In this document: piece after piece, positions 7,594 to 14,351 of the stretch | How the letters are laid out: every line of letters starts with the position of its first letter | How positions within the stretch are numbered: position 1 is the stretch's first letter | NCBI GenBank assembly: GCA_004555055.1 | Contig: SFJN01000042.1 | Location: 1 to 15,414, forward strand | Length of the DNA stretch: 15,414 nucleotides | Direction of reading: 5' to 3' | DNA from: Bacteroidales bacterium | GTDB taxonomy: Bacteria > Bacteroidota > Bacteroidia > Bacteroidales > Bacteroidaceae | The notes under the pieces: model-generated | Seen by the model: the letters and a program-made list of their open reading frames with translations, nothing else | The model's database searches: none | Told to the model about the DNA's origin: nothing | Made by a program: the position numbers and the translations under genes

Positions 7594-7778
7594 TGCTGCC
7601 TCCTTCATTTCCCTCTGACCCTTTCATGCTGATGAGCTTTGTCAACATGAAACTGCGGGATGAATTCCCTTCACTCGACGAGTTCTGCGCCTATTATGGC
7701 GTGGAACGCGCCGAAGTAGAAGTGGCGCTTTGGGGCGCAGGATTCGAGTACAGTGCAGAAAACAATAAGTTCTGGTAA
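7593..7778 (+). CDS. DUF4250 domain-containing small protein
   Basis: A 61-residue protein of unknown function matching the DUF4250 pattern: DPFMLMSFVNMKLRDEFPSL near the start, then DEFC, and a GFEY...NNKF ending, with the family's characteristic SFVN-KLRD core and hydrophobic/acidic spacing. Length is normal for the family, which supports the ATG at 7593 over internal ATGs at 7626 and 7632. That ATG shares its A with the TGA of the carboxyltransferase gene (TGATG), a standard sign of translational coupling, so the two are almost certainly made together. No membrane segment or catalytic motif is visible. It is acidic and probably helical. Confidence 0.85.
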   Translation: MLPPSFPSDPFMLMSFVNMKLRDEFPSLDEFCAYYGVERAEVEVALWGAGFEYSAENNKFW

Positions 7779-8143
7779 AAGTCCGGAACGGCGGAATGGG
7801 CTTGGGCGTACGTGATGATATGAGGATGAGGCCGAGGCACGATTTGACCTCTGGCTTTCGGGATGTTCCCATGAGAGCACTGCATTTCATCATGCGTCAG
7901 GTCGTTTCTTGTCTTCGCTACAACAACGTTGGGATTCGCTCTTCGTTTCCTCCGCTCGGCATAATCCAAACGGCAGATTTGGCTTCGTCTTGCTTTGTGC
8001 TTGCTTTACTCGTCAGTATGACCTCTGCACTCGCTTAGCGAAACGATTTGTCTCCCATCCGTTTTTGCAAGCCTCTCCTTTATATTTACTTTATTTATGT
8101 GAAAGGAAAAGCGTCCTGTCTTTATCCCTCCTACCGGTAATAG
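7779..8143. other. 365-base gap with a structured, possibly repeated intergenic element
   Basis: No convincing gene is present. The overlapping open frames on both strands (for example + 7796-8038, - 7694-7969 and - 8006-8326) have no family features, and several run into real genes. A core at about 7951-8040 carries TCCGCTCGGCA at one end and CCTCTGCACTCGCTTA at the other. Between them are a hairpin (CCAAA 7966-7970 with TTTGG 7978-7982) and GTCAGTATGAC (8012-8022). The core resembles intergenic sequences I associate with Prevotella and Bacteroides genomes, where they produce spurious short gene calls; this is from memory and unverified. The last 80 bases are T-rich and may hold the promoter for the VanZ gene, but no clean TAnnTTTG is present. 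Confidence 0.4.
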
Positions 8144-8524
8144 ATGTTCCGATATTATCCTCTTACGTTTGTTGCAGTCGTAGCCACGGCAATCGTGTGT
8201 CTGATTCCCATTGCCGAGCCTCCGCTTGGCGATGTGCCGTTTATGGACAAATGGACGCATATGGTCCTGTTCGGAGGCATCGCTTCCGTAACCCTGTTTG
8301 AACTGGCGATGAACCGTCGCCTGCAAACCGTGTGGCGTTGGGTGGCCCCTACGCTGGCGGCATTGTACGGAGGTCTGATAGAGGTGTTACAGGGCTCCTG
8401 CACCACTACACGTTCGGGAGATTGGTACGATTTCCTCGCGGATGCTTTCGGCGTATTGGTCTGTGCCCCCATAGCCTATCTGATATGCCGTAAAATCAGT
8501 CGGAAAGAGAACCGTATTTCCTAA
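8144..8524 (+). CDS. VanZ-like family membrane protein
   Basis: A 126-residue protein with about four hydrophobic segments (roughly residues 7-23, 40-55, 68-83 and 98-116). The VanZ-like motifs are present: DKWTHMVLFGG at 35-45, GGLIEVLQ at 76-83, and the acidic RSGDWYDFLADAFG segment at 90-103. The family is named after a teicoplanin-resistance accessory protein, but most members are unlinked to resistance and have no known role, so no resistance is implied here. It ends 105 bases before the DUF3822 gene with no clear terminator between. The C-terminus is short and basic. Confidence 0.85.
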   Translation: MFRYYPLTFVAVVATAIVCLIPIAEPPLGDVPFMDKWTHMVLFGGIASVTLFELAMNRRLQTVWRWVAPTLAALYGGLIEVLQGSCTTTRSGDWYDFLADAFGVLVCAPIAYLICRKISRKENRIS

Positions 8525-8629
8525 GTCCGGATACTCCTTTCCCTGGTCCCGCTTTCAGCCATCCTTCTTCTGCCTGTCGGGCAAAATAAAAGAAAACATA
8601 TTGCCCTGCTTATCCACGAATTATCAGTT

Positions 8630-9430
8630 ATGCTATACCTCCGACTTGAAGACCATAAGATAACAATTGCTGACTATACCCGTCCTGCATCCGTTGATGC
8701 CGGTGCCGAAGGTGTGCTGACATTGGTGGAGCACGTAATGACGCCAACCCTTTCTCTGAGGCAGAACCTGCAGGAGGCCCGGCGGCAGCATCCCCTGTTC
8801 CAACAGGTAAAAGACGTAGAAGTCATAGTCAACGGACCTGTCACATTGGTTCCGGTGTCGGAATACGATGACAGCGTGGAAGACGTTCTCTTCAAGTCGT
8901 GTTTCCGAGTGGCTTCAGAGGTTCCATACCGTGTCCTGGCTGATGTAATTCCCCAATTGCGGACCATGTTGCTGTTTGGCGTACGGCAGTCGGTATCCGA
9001 TGGCATTGGGGTGGAATTTCAAGGAGGAAACATCCATTACACGTCGGCCACCTCGTTGCTGCTAAGACAATTCGCCCAACACAATGCGGACGCACAGCGT
9101 TGCAGGGTTTACGTGAACTGCCGCGACCGCTACATTGATGTGGCCGCTTTCATAGAACGGCAACTTGTGGCATGTTGCCCTTACGAAGTGAGCTGTGCTT
9201 CTGATGCCGTATATTATGTGTTGGCATTGTCGAAAGCCTTGGGTTTTGTTCCATCAGAAACGCTATACATTACGGTGGGAAACAATGCTACGGTTCAAGA
9301 AATCACTGCCATGCTTCGGCGTTTTGCACCCTCCGTAAGGCGGCATACTTTGGGCGATGATTTCGGGACGCGTCCCATCACACAGCATCCTGCCGTTCCT
9401 TTCGACCTCGGACTGATGCTACTCGCGTGA
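8630..9430 (+). CDS. DUF3822 family protein
   Basis: A 266-residue soluble protein. I assign DUF3822 from general resemblance (an early LSLRQNLQEA segment, a central YRVLADVIPQLRTMLLFGVRQSV-like region written here only in outline, a SETLYITVG strand near the C-terminus) and from position immediately before rsmD, a neighbourhood I associate with this family in Bacteroidota. The family is thought to have an actin/Hsp70-like ATPase fold, but I see no phosphate-binding motif clear enough to claim activity. The ATG at 8630 begins directly with a beta-strand-like segment. It ends 24 bases before rsmD, so the two probably share a transcript. Confidence 0.7.
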   Translation: MLYLRLEDHKITIADYTRPASVDAGAEGVLTLVEHVMTPTLSLRQNLQEARRQHPLFQQVKDVEVIVNGPVTLVPVSEYDDSVEDVLFKSCFRVASEVPYRVLADVIPQLRTMLLFGVRQSVSDGIGVEFQGGNIHYTSATSLLLRQFAQHNADAQRCRVYVNCRDRYIDVAAFIERQLVACCPYEVSCASDAVYYVLALSKALGFVPSETLYITVGNNATVQEITAMLRRFAPSVRRHTLGDDFGTRPITQHPAVPFDLGLMLLA

Positions 9431-9454
9431 TGCTTTTGAAATAAAAATCTTGTT

Positions 9455-10039
9455 ATGCGGATCATCACAGGAAAATATAAGGGGAAACGCTTTGAAGTGC
9501 CCCGAACCTTTAAGGCACGTCCTACTACGGACTTTGCCAAGGAGAATCTCTTCAATGTGCTTCGGGCATATGTCGATTTCGATGAAACCCATGCCCTCGA
9601 CCTTTTTGCCGGAACGGGAAGCATTACGCTCGAACTCCTTTCGCGCGGATGTCCGGAGGTGGTGAGCGTTGAGCGCGACCGCCAGCATTTTGCCTTCATC
9701 AGTCAGGTACTCCGTTCGCTTGCCGACCCTGCCGCACGTCCGGTATGTGCGGATGCGCTTCGCTATATCCAACGTGCAACACGGAGTTTTGAACTTGTCT
9801 TTGCCGATCCTCCCTATGCCTTGCGTGAACTTCCCGAACTTCCGGAAATGGTGTTGCATGGTACGCTGGTGGCGCCTGGAGGAATATTTGTCCTTGAGCA
9901 TGGCAAAGACAACGATTTCAGCAATCATCCGCTTTTCCTTGAACATCGTGCCTACGGTAGTGTCAACTTCACATTCTTCCGCCAGAAACGCGTGGAGGAA
10001 ACGGCCACTCCGTACGGAGATTCGACCATTGACGGCTGA
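9455..10039 (+). CDS. rsmD: 16S rRNA (guanine(966)-N2)-methyltransferase RsmD
   Basis: A 194-residue SAM-dependent enzyme that methylates N2 of G966 in 16S rRNA during assembly of the small ribosomal subunit. The N-terminus MRIITGKYKGKR is characteristic. RPTTDFAKENLFNVL at 22-36 corresponds to the family's RPT-REALFN segment, DLFAGTGS at 49-56 binds SAM, SVERD at 71-75 contains the acidic residue that contacts the SAM ribose, and DPPY at 118-121 is the catalytic motif of N-methyltransferases. Length is typical. It lies between DUF3822 (24 bases) and a RecD-like helicase (38 bases), consistent with one operon. The protein continues about 15 residues past the last conserved strand with a variable tail. 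Confidence 0.95.
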   Translation: MRIITGKYKGKRFEVPRTFKARPTTDFAKENLFNVLRAYVDFDETHALDLFAGTGSITLELLSRGCPEVVSVERDRQHFAFISQVLRSLADPAARPVCADALRYIQRATRSFELVFADPPYALRELPELPEMVLHGTLVAPGGIFVLEHGKDNDFSNHPLFLEHRAYGSVNFTFFRQKRVEETATPYGDSTIDG

Positions 10040-10077
10040 CCTTTGCCGCCGTTCGGAACACCCCTTTACCTTCCTCT

Positions 10078-11544
10078 ATGCTTTACAAGGTTTTTGCACA
10101 GCATCTTCAGCATGCTTTCCCGCATCAGTTTACCCCACATCAGGCTGAAGCTGCATTGCGCATTGGGGCCTTCATGGCCGATCCACGCGACCGTCAGGCG
10201 TTTATACTGAGAGGCTATGCCGGTACGGGAAAGACGTCACTTACTGCAGCTGTGGCGAAGGTGTGGAAAAAACTTCAGCATCCTGTTGTGCTGCTTGCCC
10301 CTACGGGAAGGGCTGCAAAGGTGCTGTCTGCGCATGCAGGAATGCCAGCCTATACCATCCATAAGATGATATACCGCCAGAAGGCCTTCAAGGGCGAAGA
10401 TACGGAATTTGATCTCGGATGGAACAAGGCGCGTGATGTGCTTTTCATCGTGGACGAAGCGTCGATGATTTCGTGCGCCTCTACGTTTTCGCTTTTCGGG
10501 TCGGGCAATGTCCTGGAGGACCTGATCAACTTCGTGTTCTCTCAACCTGGATGTCGCCTTATGTTCATCGGTGATGTGGCACAGTTGCCGCCGGTGGGGG
10601 AGGAACGTAGTCCGGCACTTGTTCCTGCTACGTTGCGTGATTACAATCTGAATGTACGAGGCTTCGAGCTGAAGGAGGTGGTACGTCAGGGACAGTCCTC
10701 GCCTGTGCTCCGCGAGGCCACACGTTTGCGTTGCATGCTTGCCGAGGGCCAATTTGACGGTGAAACGCCGAATCTCGACTTCACTCCTGTCCCGCAATCG
10801 GAGAGTGTATTGCGTTGTGTGCCAAACGAAGACTTCAGTGAAAGTATCGAAGATTCATACCGGAAGTGGGGCTTGGACGAAACCATAGTGGTCACCCGTA
10901 GCAACAGCCGTGCTGTGGCTTATAACGAGGTCATCAGACGCCGCATACTGATGCACGACGACGTCCTCTGTTCCGGTGAACGCATTATGGCTGTAAAGAA
11001 CAATTATCATTGGACGGAGGAGGCACTCGCTGAAATGCCTCCTGAAGAAGCCCGGAGTTTCCCCTTACCGTTCATCGCAAACGGTGACTGCGCCTTTGTC
11101 GTCCGTTACCGTAATGTCCATGAAATGTATGGGTTTACCTTTGCAGATGTTTCGCTCCGTTTCCCGGATTATGGCAATTTTGCCATCGATGTGCGAGCCA
11201 TTCTCAATACTCTCACCTCACAGGCTCCGGCATTGACCTCCGAAGAACAGCGGCGGCTTTTCGACAGTGTCGAGGCTTCATATGCCCATATCCGTAACCG
11301 TACGGAGCGGATGAAGGCCGTGCGCCGCGACCCTTATTACAACGCCCTACAAATCAAATATGCCTATGCCGTTACTTGCCATAAGGCACAGGGCGGGCAG
11401 TGGTACGAAGTATACGTAGACCAGGGTGCGTTTCCTGGAGAGACTATGGCCCCCGACGAGTATTTGCGGTGGCTGTATACGGCTTTCACCCGTACTTCCT
11501 CCAACCTCTATCTTGTAAACTGGCCTCTTGCACCGGAATGCTGA
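10078..11544 (+). CDS. RecD-like superfamily 1 DNA helicase (AAA family ATPase)
   Basis: A 488-residue cytoplasmic ATPase expected to unwind DNA. SF1 helicase motifs appear in order: Walker A GYAGTGKTS at 46-54, motif Ia APTGRAAK at 74-81, Walker B IVDEASM at 124-130, motif III GDVAQLPPVG at 165-174, VVRQ at 201-204, TRSNSRAVAYN in the middle, and the C-terminal UvrD_C_2 region with CHKAQG at 434-439 and YTAFTRT at 467-473. It lacks the long N-terminal extension of RecD2 and any nuclease domain. There is no RecB or RecC partner in the window, so it is likely a stand-alone helicase rather than a RecBCD subunit. It starts 38 bases after rsmD. The exact DNA substrate cannot be told from sequence. 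Confidence 0.9.
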   Translation: MLYKVFAQHLQHAFPHQFTPHQAEAALRIGAFMADPRDRQAFILRGYAGTGKTSLTAAVAKVWKKLQHPVVLLAPTGRAAKVLSAHAGMPAYTIHKMIYRQKAFKGEDTEFDLGWNKARDVLFIVDEASMISCASTFSLFGSGNVLEDLINFVFSQPGCRLMFIGDVAQLPPVGEERSPALVPATLRDYNLNVRGFELKEVVRQGQSSPVLREATRLRCMLAEGQFDGETPNLDFTPVPQSESVLRCVPNEDFSESIEDSYRKWGLDETIVVTRSNSRAVAYNEVIRRRILMHDDVLCSGERIMAVKNNYHWTEEALAEMPPEEARSFPLPFIANGDCAFVVRYRNVHEMYGFTFADVSLRFPDYGNFAIDVRAILNTLTSQAPALTSEEQRRLFDSVEASYAHIRNRTERMKAVRRDPYYNALQIKYAYAVTCHKAQGGQWYEVYVDQGAFPGETMAPDEYLRWLYTAFTRTSSNLYLVNWPLAPEC

Positions 11545-11636
11545 AGGGGCGCCCTTGATGGGTGTGCACTCCTGTCCGTACCAGGCAGATGGATGATGAT
11601 TCCGGAAATTGTAGAAAAACTATTACTCCTTGAAAA

Positions 11637-12686
11637 ATGAGAACGCTATATACATTCCTTCTTGCTCTTTCTGCCCTTTCGGCCGATGCACAACGTGCGA
11701 AGTTCTCTGCAACGGAAATCGACCTTGGGCAACTCACATGGCATACCGAAGCTGCGGCACGTATTGAAGTAAAGAATACTGGGAATCGTCCACTTTCCAT
11801 TACCGACGTCACCACTGACTGTGGATGCACGGTGGCGGAATTCAGTACTGCCCCCATACCTCCCGGAAGCAAAGGGGTCATTACGGCTACCTATGACGCT
11901 GAAACCCTCGGAACTTTCAGCAAGACTGTCACTGTCTTCACCAACGCCTCGGAGGAACCTACAGACATTGTTCTCACCGGTTGTGTGAAAGTGCAGGTAA
12001 TCGACTACAGCAAGCAGTTCCCGTTTAAGGTTGACGATATCCTCCTGTCGACCGATAACATAGAATTCGATGATGTGAACAAGGGCGATATGCCACAGCA
12101 GACCCTTTTGGTGCTGAACAATGGCAAGAAGAACTATGTGCCCGAACTTATGCATCTTCCGCCTTATCTTACGGCAATTTGCCAGCCTGAGGTCCTTCGT
12201 CCAGGCCGCATCGGTCGCATCACCATCACGCTCGACAGCCGTCGTCTGCCTAATCTTGGCGTTAACCGTGCGAGCATCTATGTAGCCCGTTTTCCTGGCG
12301 ACAAGGTACGCAAGGCCTCGGAAATAGATCTTAGTGCTACGCTTCTCCCCGAATTCAATCTTACGGACCGGCAATTGCAGCAGGCTCCCATGGCGGTAGT
12401 TCCAACTAGTATCTGTCTGGAGGGAAAGGTAAAGAAAAATACCTTGAAAGGGTCGCTTGTGCTCGAGAACCGTGGTGCCGGTGTGCTCCATGTGTCTGCC
12501 TTGCAGGTTTACAATCCCGGAATCAGTGTCTCCCTTTCCAAGAGTACGCTACAGCCTGGAGAGAAGGCTACGTTGAAAATAAAGCTTTTGGCATCTTCGG
12601 CAAACTTCAAGGGGCGTCGGCGAATTCTGATGATTACCGATGATCCGACGAACTCTAAAATAACCATTGATGTCACGGCGAAGTAA
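11637..12686 (+). CDS. Secreted DUF1573 domain protein
   Basis: A 349-residue exported protein. Residues 1-18 are a short signal peptide with a hydrophobic core and probable cleavage after ADA; no lipobox cysteine follows, so it should be periplasmic rather than a lipoprotein. A DUF1573 domain, an immunoglobulin-like (ASPM/SPD-2/Hydin-related) fold, follows, with the family's VKNTGNRPLSITDV strand pair and DCGCT at 61-65. Two more beta-rich segments appear, each with IPPGSKG- or LQPGEKA-type turns, so about three such domains are strung together. The DCGC cysteines may form a disulfide or a metal site. Function is unknown; the family is abundant in Bacteroidota. It lies 92 bases after the helicase and before the tRNA unit, so it may be the operon's last gene. 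Confidence 0.85.
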   Translation: MRTLYTFLLALSALSADAQRAKFSATEIDLGQLTWHTEAAARIEVKNTGNRPLSITDVTTDCGCTVAEFSTAPIPPGSKGVITATYDAETLGTFSKTVTVFTNASEEPTDIVLTGCVKVQVIDYSKQFPFKVDDILLSTDNIEFDDVNKGDMPQQTLLVLNNGKKNYVPELMHLPPYLTAICQPEVLRPGRIGRITITLDSRRLPNLGVNRASIYVARFPGDKVRKASEIDLSATLLPEFNLTDRQLQQAPMAVVPTSICLEGKVKKNTLKGSLVLENRGAGVLHVSALQVYNPGISVSLSKSTLQPGEKATLKIKLLASSANFKGRRRILMITDDPTNSKITIDVTAK

Positions 12687-12736
12687 CATTTTTCGCGGCT
12701 TTTGTGGTGAAAAGATTAGAAAACAGAGGCAAAAAC

Positions 12737-12767
12737 TTGCATATTCCGCTAACCTTTCCTAATTTTG
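12737..12767 (+). promoter_or_regulatory. Promoter of the tRNA-Pro gene
   Basis: TTG at 12737-12739 and TAATTTTG at 12760-12767 are separated by 20 bases, an almost ideal Bacteroidota promoter. Transcription should start about 10-12 bases before the mature tRNA end at 12785. It is the best-formed promoter in the window. Confidence 0.8.
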
Positions 12768-12784
12768 CACGCACAAAAGCATAT

Positions 12785-12857
12785 CGGATAGTAGCGCAGT
12801 TGGTAGCGCACTACGTTCGGGACGTAGGGGTCGGGCGTTCGAGTCGCCTCTATCCGA
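12785..12857 (+). tRNA. tRNA-Pro, anticodon CGG
   Basis: A full cloverleaf can be drawn. The 7-bp acceptor stem is CGGATAG with CTATCCG, the D stem GCGC with GCGC, the anticodon stem CTACG with CGTAG around the loop TTCGGGA, and the T stem GGGCG with CGCCT (one G-U pair) around TTCGAGT. The anticodon CGG reads the proline codon CCG. The C1-G72 pair and discriminator A73 are typical proline identity elements in bacteria. The 3' CCA is not encoded (next bases are CGC), so it must be added after transcription. Confidence 0.97.
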
Positions 12858-12870
12858 CGCTGTTATTCAC

Positions 12871-12914
12871 CGCCTTCACACATCAAGTTTTGTGTGGAGG
12901 CGTTTCCTGTTTTT
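12871..12914 (+). terminator. Terminator of the tRNA-Pro gene
   Basis: CGCCTTCACACA (12871-12882) pairs with TGTGTGGAGGCG (12891-12902) over 12 bp including one T-G wobble, with an 8-base loop. It is followed by TTT, CCTG and then five T. With the promoter upstream this makes a self-contained one-gene tRNA unit. Confidence 0.85.
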
Positions 12915-12982
12915 ATTGAAATCATTCTGTTGCACTATTTCTGTTGGGGCTATCAGATTTATTCCACCTTTAATCTTCAAAC

Positions 12983-13798
12983 ATGAAAGCCATTGTTCTT
13001 GACCTTGACGGCACACTCACTAACGATGCCAAAGAAATCACACCGCGTACCCTTAATGTTTTACTTGCCGCACAGGCTAAGGGATTACGCGTTATCCTTG
13101 CCTCCGGTCGTCCTACCTATGGCATCAGTGCCCTTGCCGAACAGTTGCAGATAGGACGTTACGGCGGTTATGTCCTGGCATTTAATGGCGGGCGTGTTAT
13201 AGAGTGGGGGAGCGAGCCTCGTGTGATATTTGACCAAACGCTTGACCCAGCCCTTGTGCCTCCTCTTTATCAGGCTGCCAAGGATGCCGGTTGCGAAATC
13301 CTAACCTATCAGGGTGAAGGCATTGCCGCTACGTGTGTCAGGGACAAGTATGTGCTGCATGAGGCCTTTATCAACAAAATGCCGGTGACGCTCTATGATG
13401 ATTTTGTCCATCAGGTCCAATATCCCATCAATAAATGCCTCATAGTAGGCGACCCCAAGCGACTTATTCCTCTCGAACAGTCTTTGGCATCGGCTTACGA
13501 TGGACGCCTCAGTGTATACCGTTCGGCAGCGTTCTTTCTGGAATGCGTTCCGCCAGGTATCGACAAGGCCGCAAGTCTCAGTCGCTTGATAGAGAATCTT
13601 GGCATTGGACGCGAGGAACTCATCGCCGTAGGAGATGGTTATAACGACCTGAGCATGATTCGCTTTGCTGGTCTGGGCGTAGCTATGGCCAATGCCGCCC
13701 GCGAGGTGCAGGATGCAGCCGACTACATCACTTGGTCGAACCAGGAGGACGGTGTAGCACATGTGGTCGAGAAATTCTACCTCAAAAGAAACTCTTGA
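12983..13798 (+). CDS. Cof-type HAD-IIB family hydrolase
   Basis: A 271-residue soluble phosphatase of the haloacid dehalogenase superfamily, Cof/YidA subgroup, expected to remove phosphate from sugar phosphates or similar metabolites. Motif I DLDGT is at 7-11 (nucleophile D7, acid/base D9), motif II SGR at 41-43, motif III K195 in PPGIDKAAS, and motif IV GDGYNDLSM at 217-225 for magnesium binding. The segment between motifs II and III is a C2 type B cap that sets substrate range, which cannot be read from sequence. Length is standard. It follows the tRNA terminator by 68 bases and probably has its own promoter, though none is clear. The TfoX-domain gene starts 59 bases downstream. Confidence 0.93.
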   Translation: MKAIVLDLDGTLTNDAKEITPRTLNVLLAAQAKGLRVILASGRPTYGISALAEQLQIGRYGGYVLAFNGGRVIEWGSEPRVIFDQTLDPALVPPLYQAAKDAGCEILTYQGEGIAATCVRDKYVLHEAFINKMPVTLYDDFVHQVQYPINKCLIVGDPKRLIPLEQSLASAYDGRLSVYRSAAFFLECVPPGIDKAASLSRLIENLGIGREELIAVGDGYNDLSMIRFAGLGVAMANAAREVQDAADYITWSNQEDGVAHVVEKFYLKRNS

Positions 13799-13857
13799 GA
13801 CTTACGGAAGGAGGCACACAAATATACAATTCTCTGTGTGAGCAGATATCTGAGACA

Positions 13858-14184
13858 ATGGCATGTTCTGAAGAATTCATTGATTTTGTCTATTCCCAAA
13901 TTAAGGATACAGGAACGGTGCGTGCGAAGAAAATGTTCGGAGACTGGATGATATACGTGGATGAAAAGCCCATAGTCATTGCCTGCGACAACATCTGTTT
14001 TGTCAAGATGTTGCCTGCTGTCCGCGATATAATGGCCGACGCATTGACTGGCTATCCGTACGATGGTGCCAAGCCACACTATATCCTTGACATTGAGCAT
14101 CGTGAAAAGGCTGTCGAAGTCATTCGGGCACTTTTGCCCGTTATTCCTTATCCTAAGAAAAGGGAGAAGAAACCGGAGCGGTGA
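13858..14184 (+). CDS. TfoX/Sxy N-terminal domain protein
   Basis: A 108-residue soluble protein matching the TfoX N-terminal domain: MACSEEFIDFV at the start, KKMFGDWMIYVD at about 24-35, then the VIACDNICFVKM strand pair. In gammaproteobacteria the full TfoX/Sxy protein activates competence genes with CRP. Here only the N-terminal domain is present and the tail is short and Lys-rich, so competence control should not be assumed; stand-alone versions are common and uncharacterised. The frame is open upstream to 13732, overlapping the HAD gene, but similarity begins at the ATG at 13858. It is 59 bases after the HAD gene and probably co-transcribed. Confidence 0.85.
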   Translation: MACSEEFIDFVYSQIKDTGTVRAKKMFGDWMIYVDEKPIVIACDNICFVKMLPAVRDIMADALTGYPYDGAKPHYILDIEHREKAVEVIRALLPVIPYPKKREKKPER

Positions 14185-14254
14185 GCATTGCTTGTCCCTG
14201 CATTAATGCTGTGACGGTCGGAAGAGCCCGTGATGGAAAGTTGTTACAAACGAA

Positions 14255-14293
14255 AATCCCCTGCTGATGGCATCAAGCCTTCAGCAGGGGATT
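14255..14293. terminator. Two-way terminator between convergent genes
   Basis: AATCCCCTGCTGA (14255-14267) and its exact complement (14281-14293) form a 13-bp stem with a 13-base loop. Read on the minus strand it is followed by TTTTCGTTT, a fair T tract, so it best serves the aldolase gene. On the plus strand the tail GTATTTC is weaker but could stop the HAD and TfoX transcript. It lies midway between the two converging genes. Confidence 0.85.
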
Positions 14294-14351
14294 GTATTTC
14301 AGGATGTGGCAACAGGCAATGGGCCTGTAGGCTCAAATCCAGGTGATGGCA

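Noticed and set aside
7796..8038. An 80-codon + strand frame in the 7779-8143 gap
   Set aside because: It has no domain or start signal, overlaps minus-strand frames of similar length, and coincides with the structured element, so it is probably a spurious frame.
8144..8524. VanZ similarity read as glycopeptide resistance
   Set aside because: No vanS, vanR, vanH, vanA or vanX genes are present, and VanZ-like proteins are widespread without any link to resistance.
12785..12857. tRNA-Pro as an integration site for a mobile element
   Set aside because: No repeat of the tRNA 3' end, integrase or foreign-looking genes are seen in the window, and the gene has its own intact terminator.
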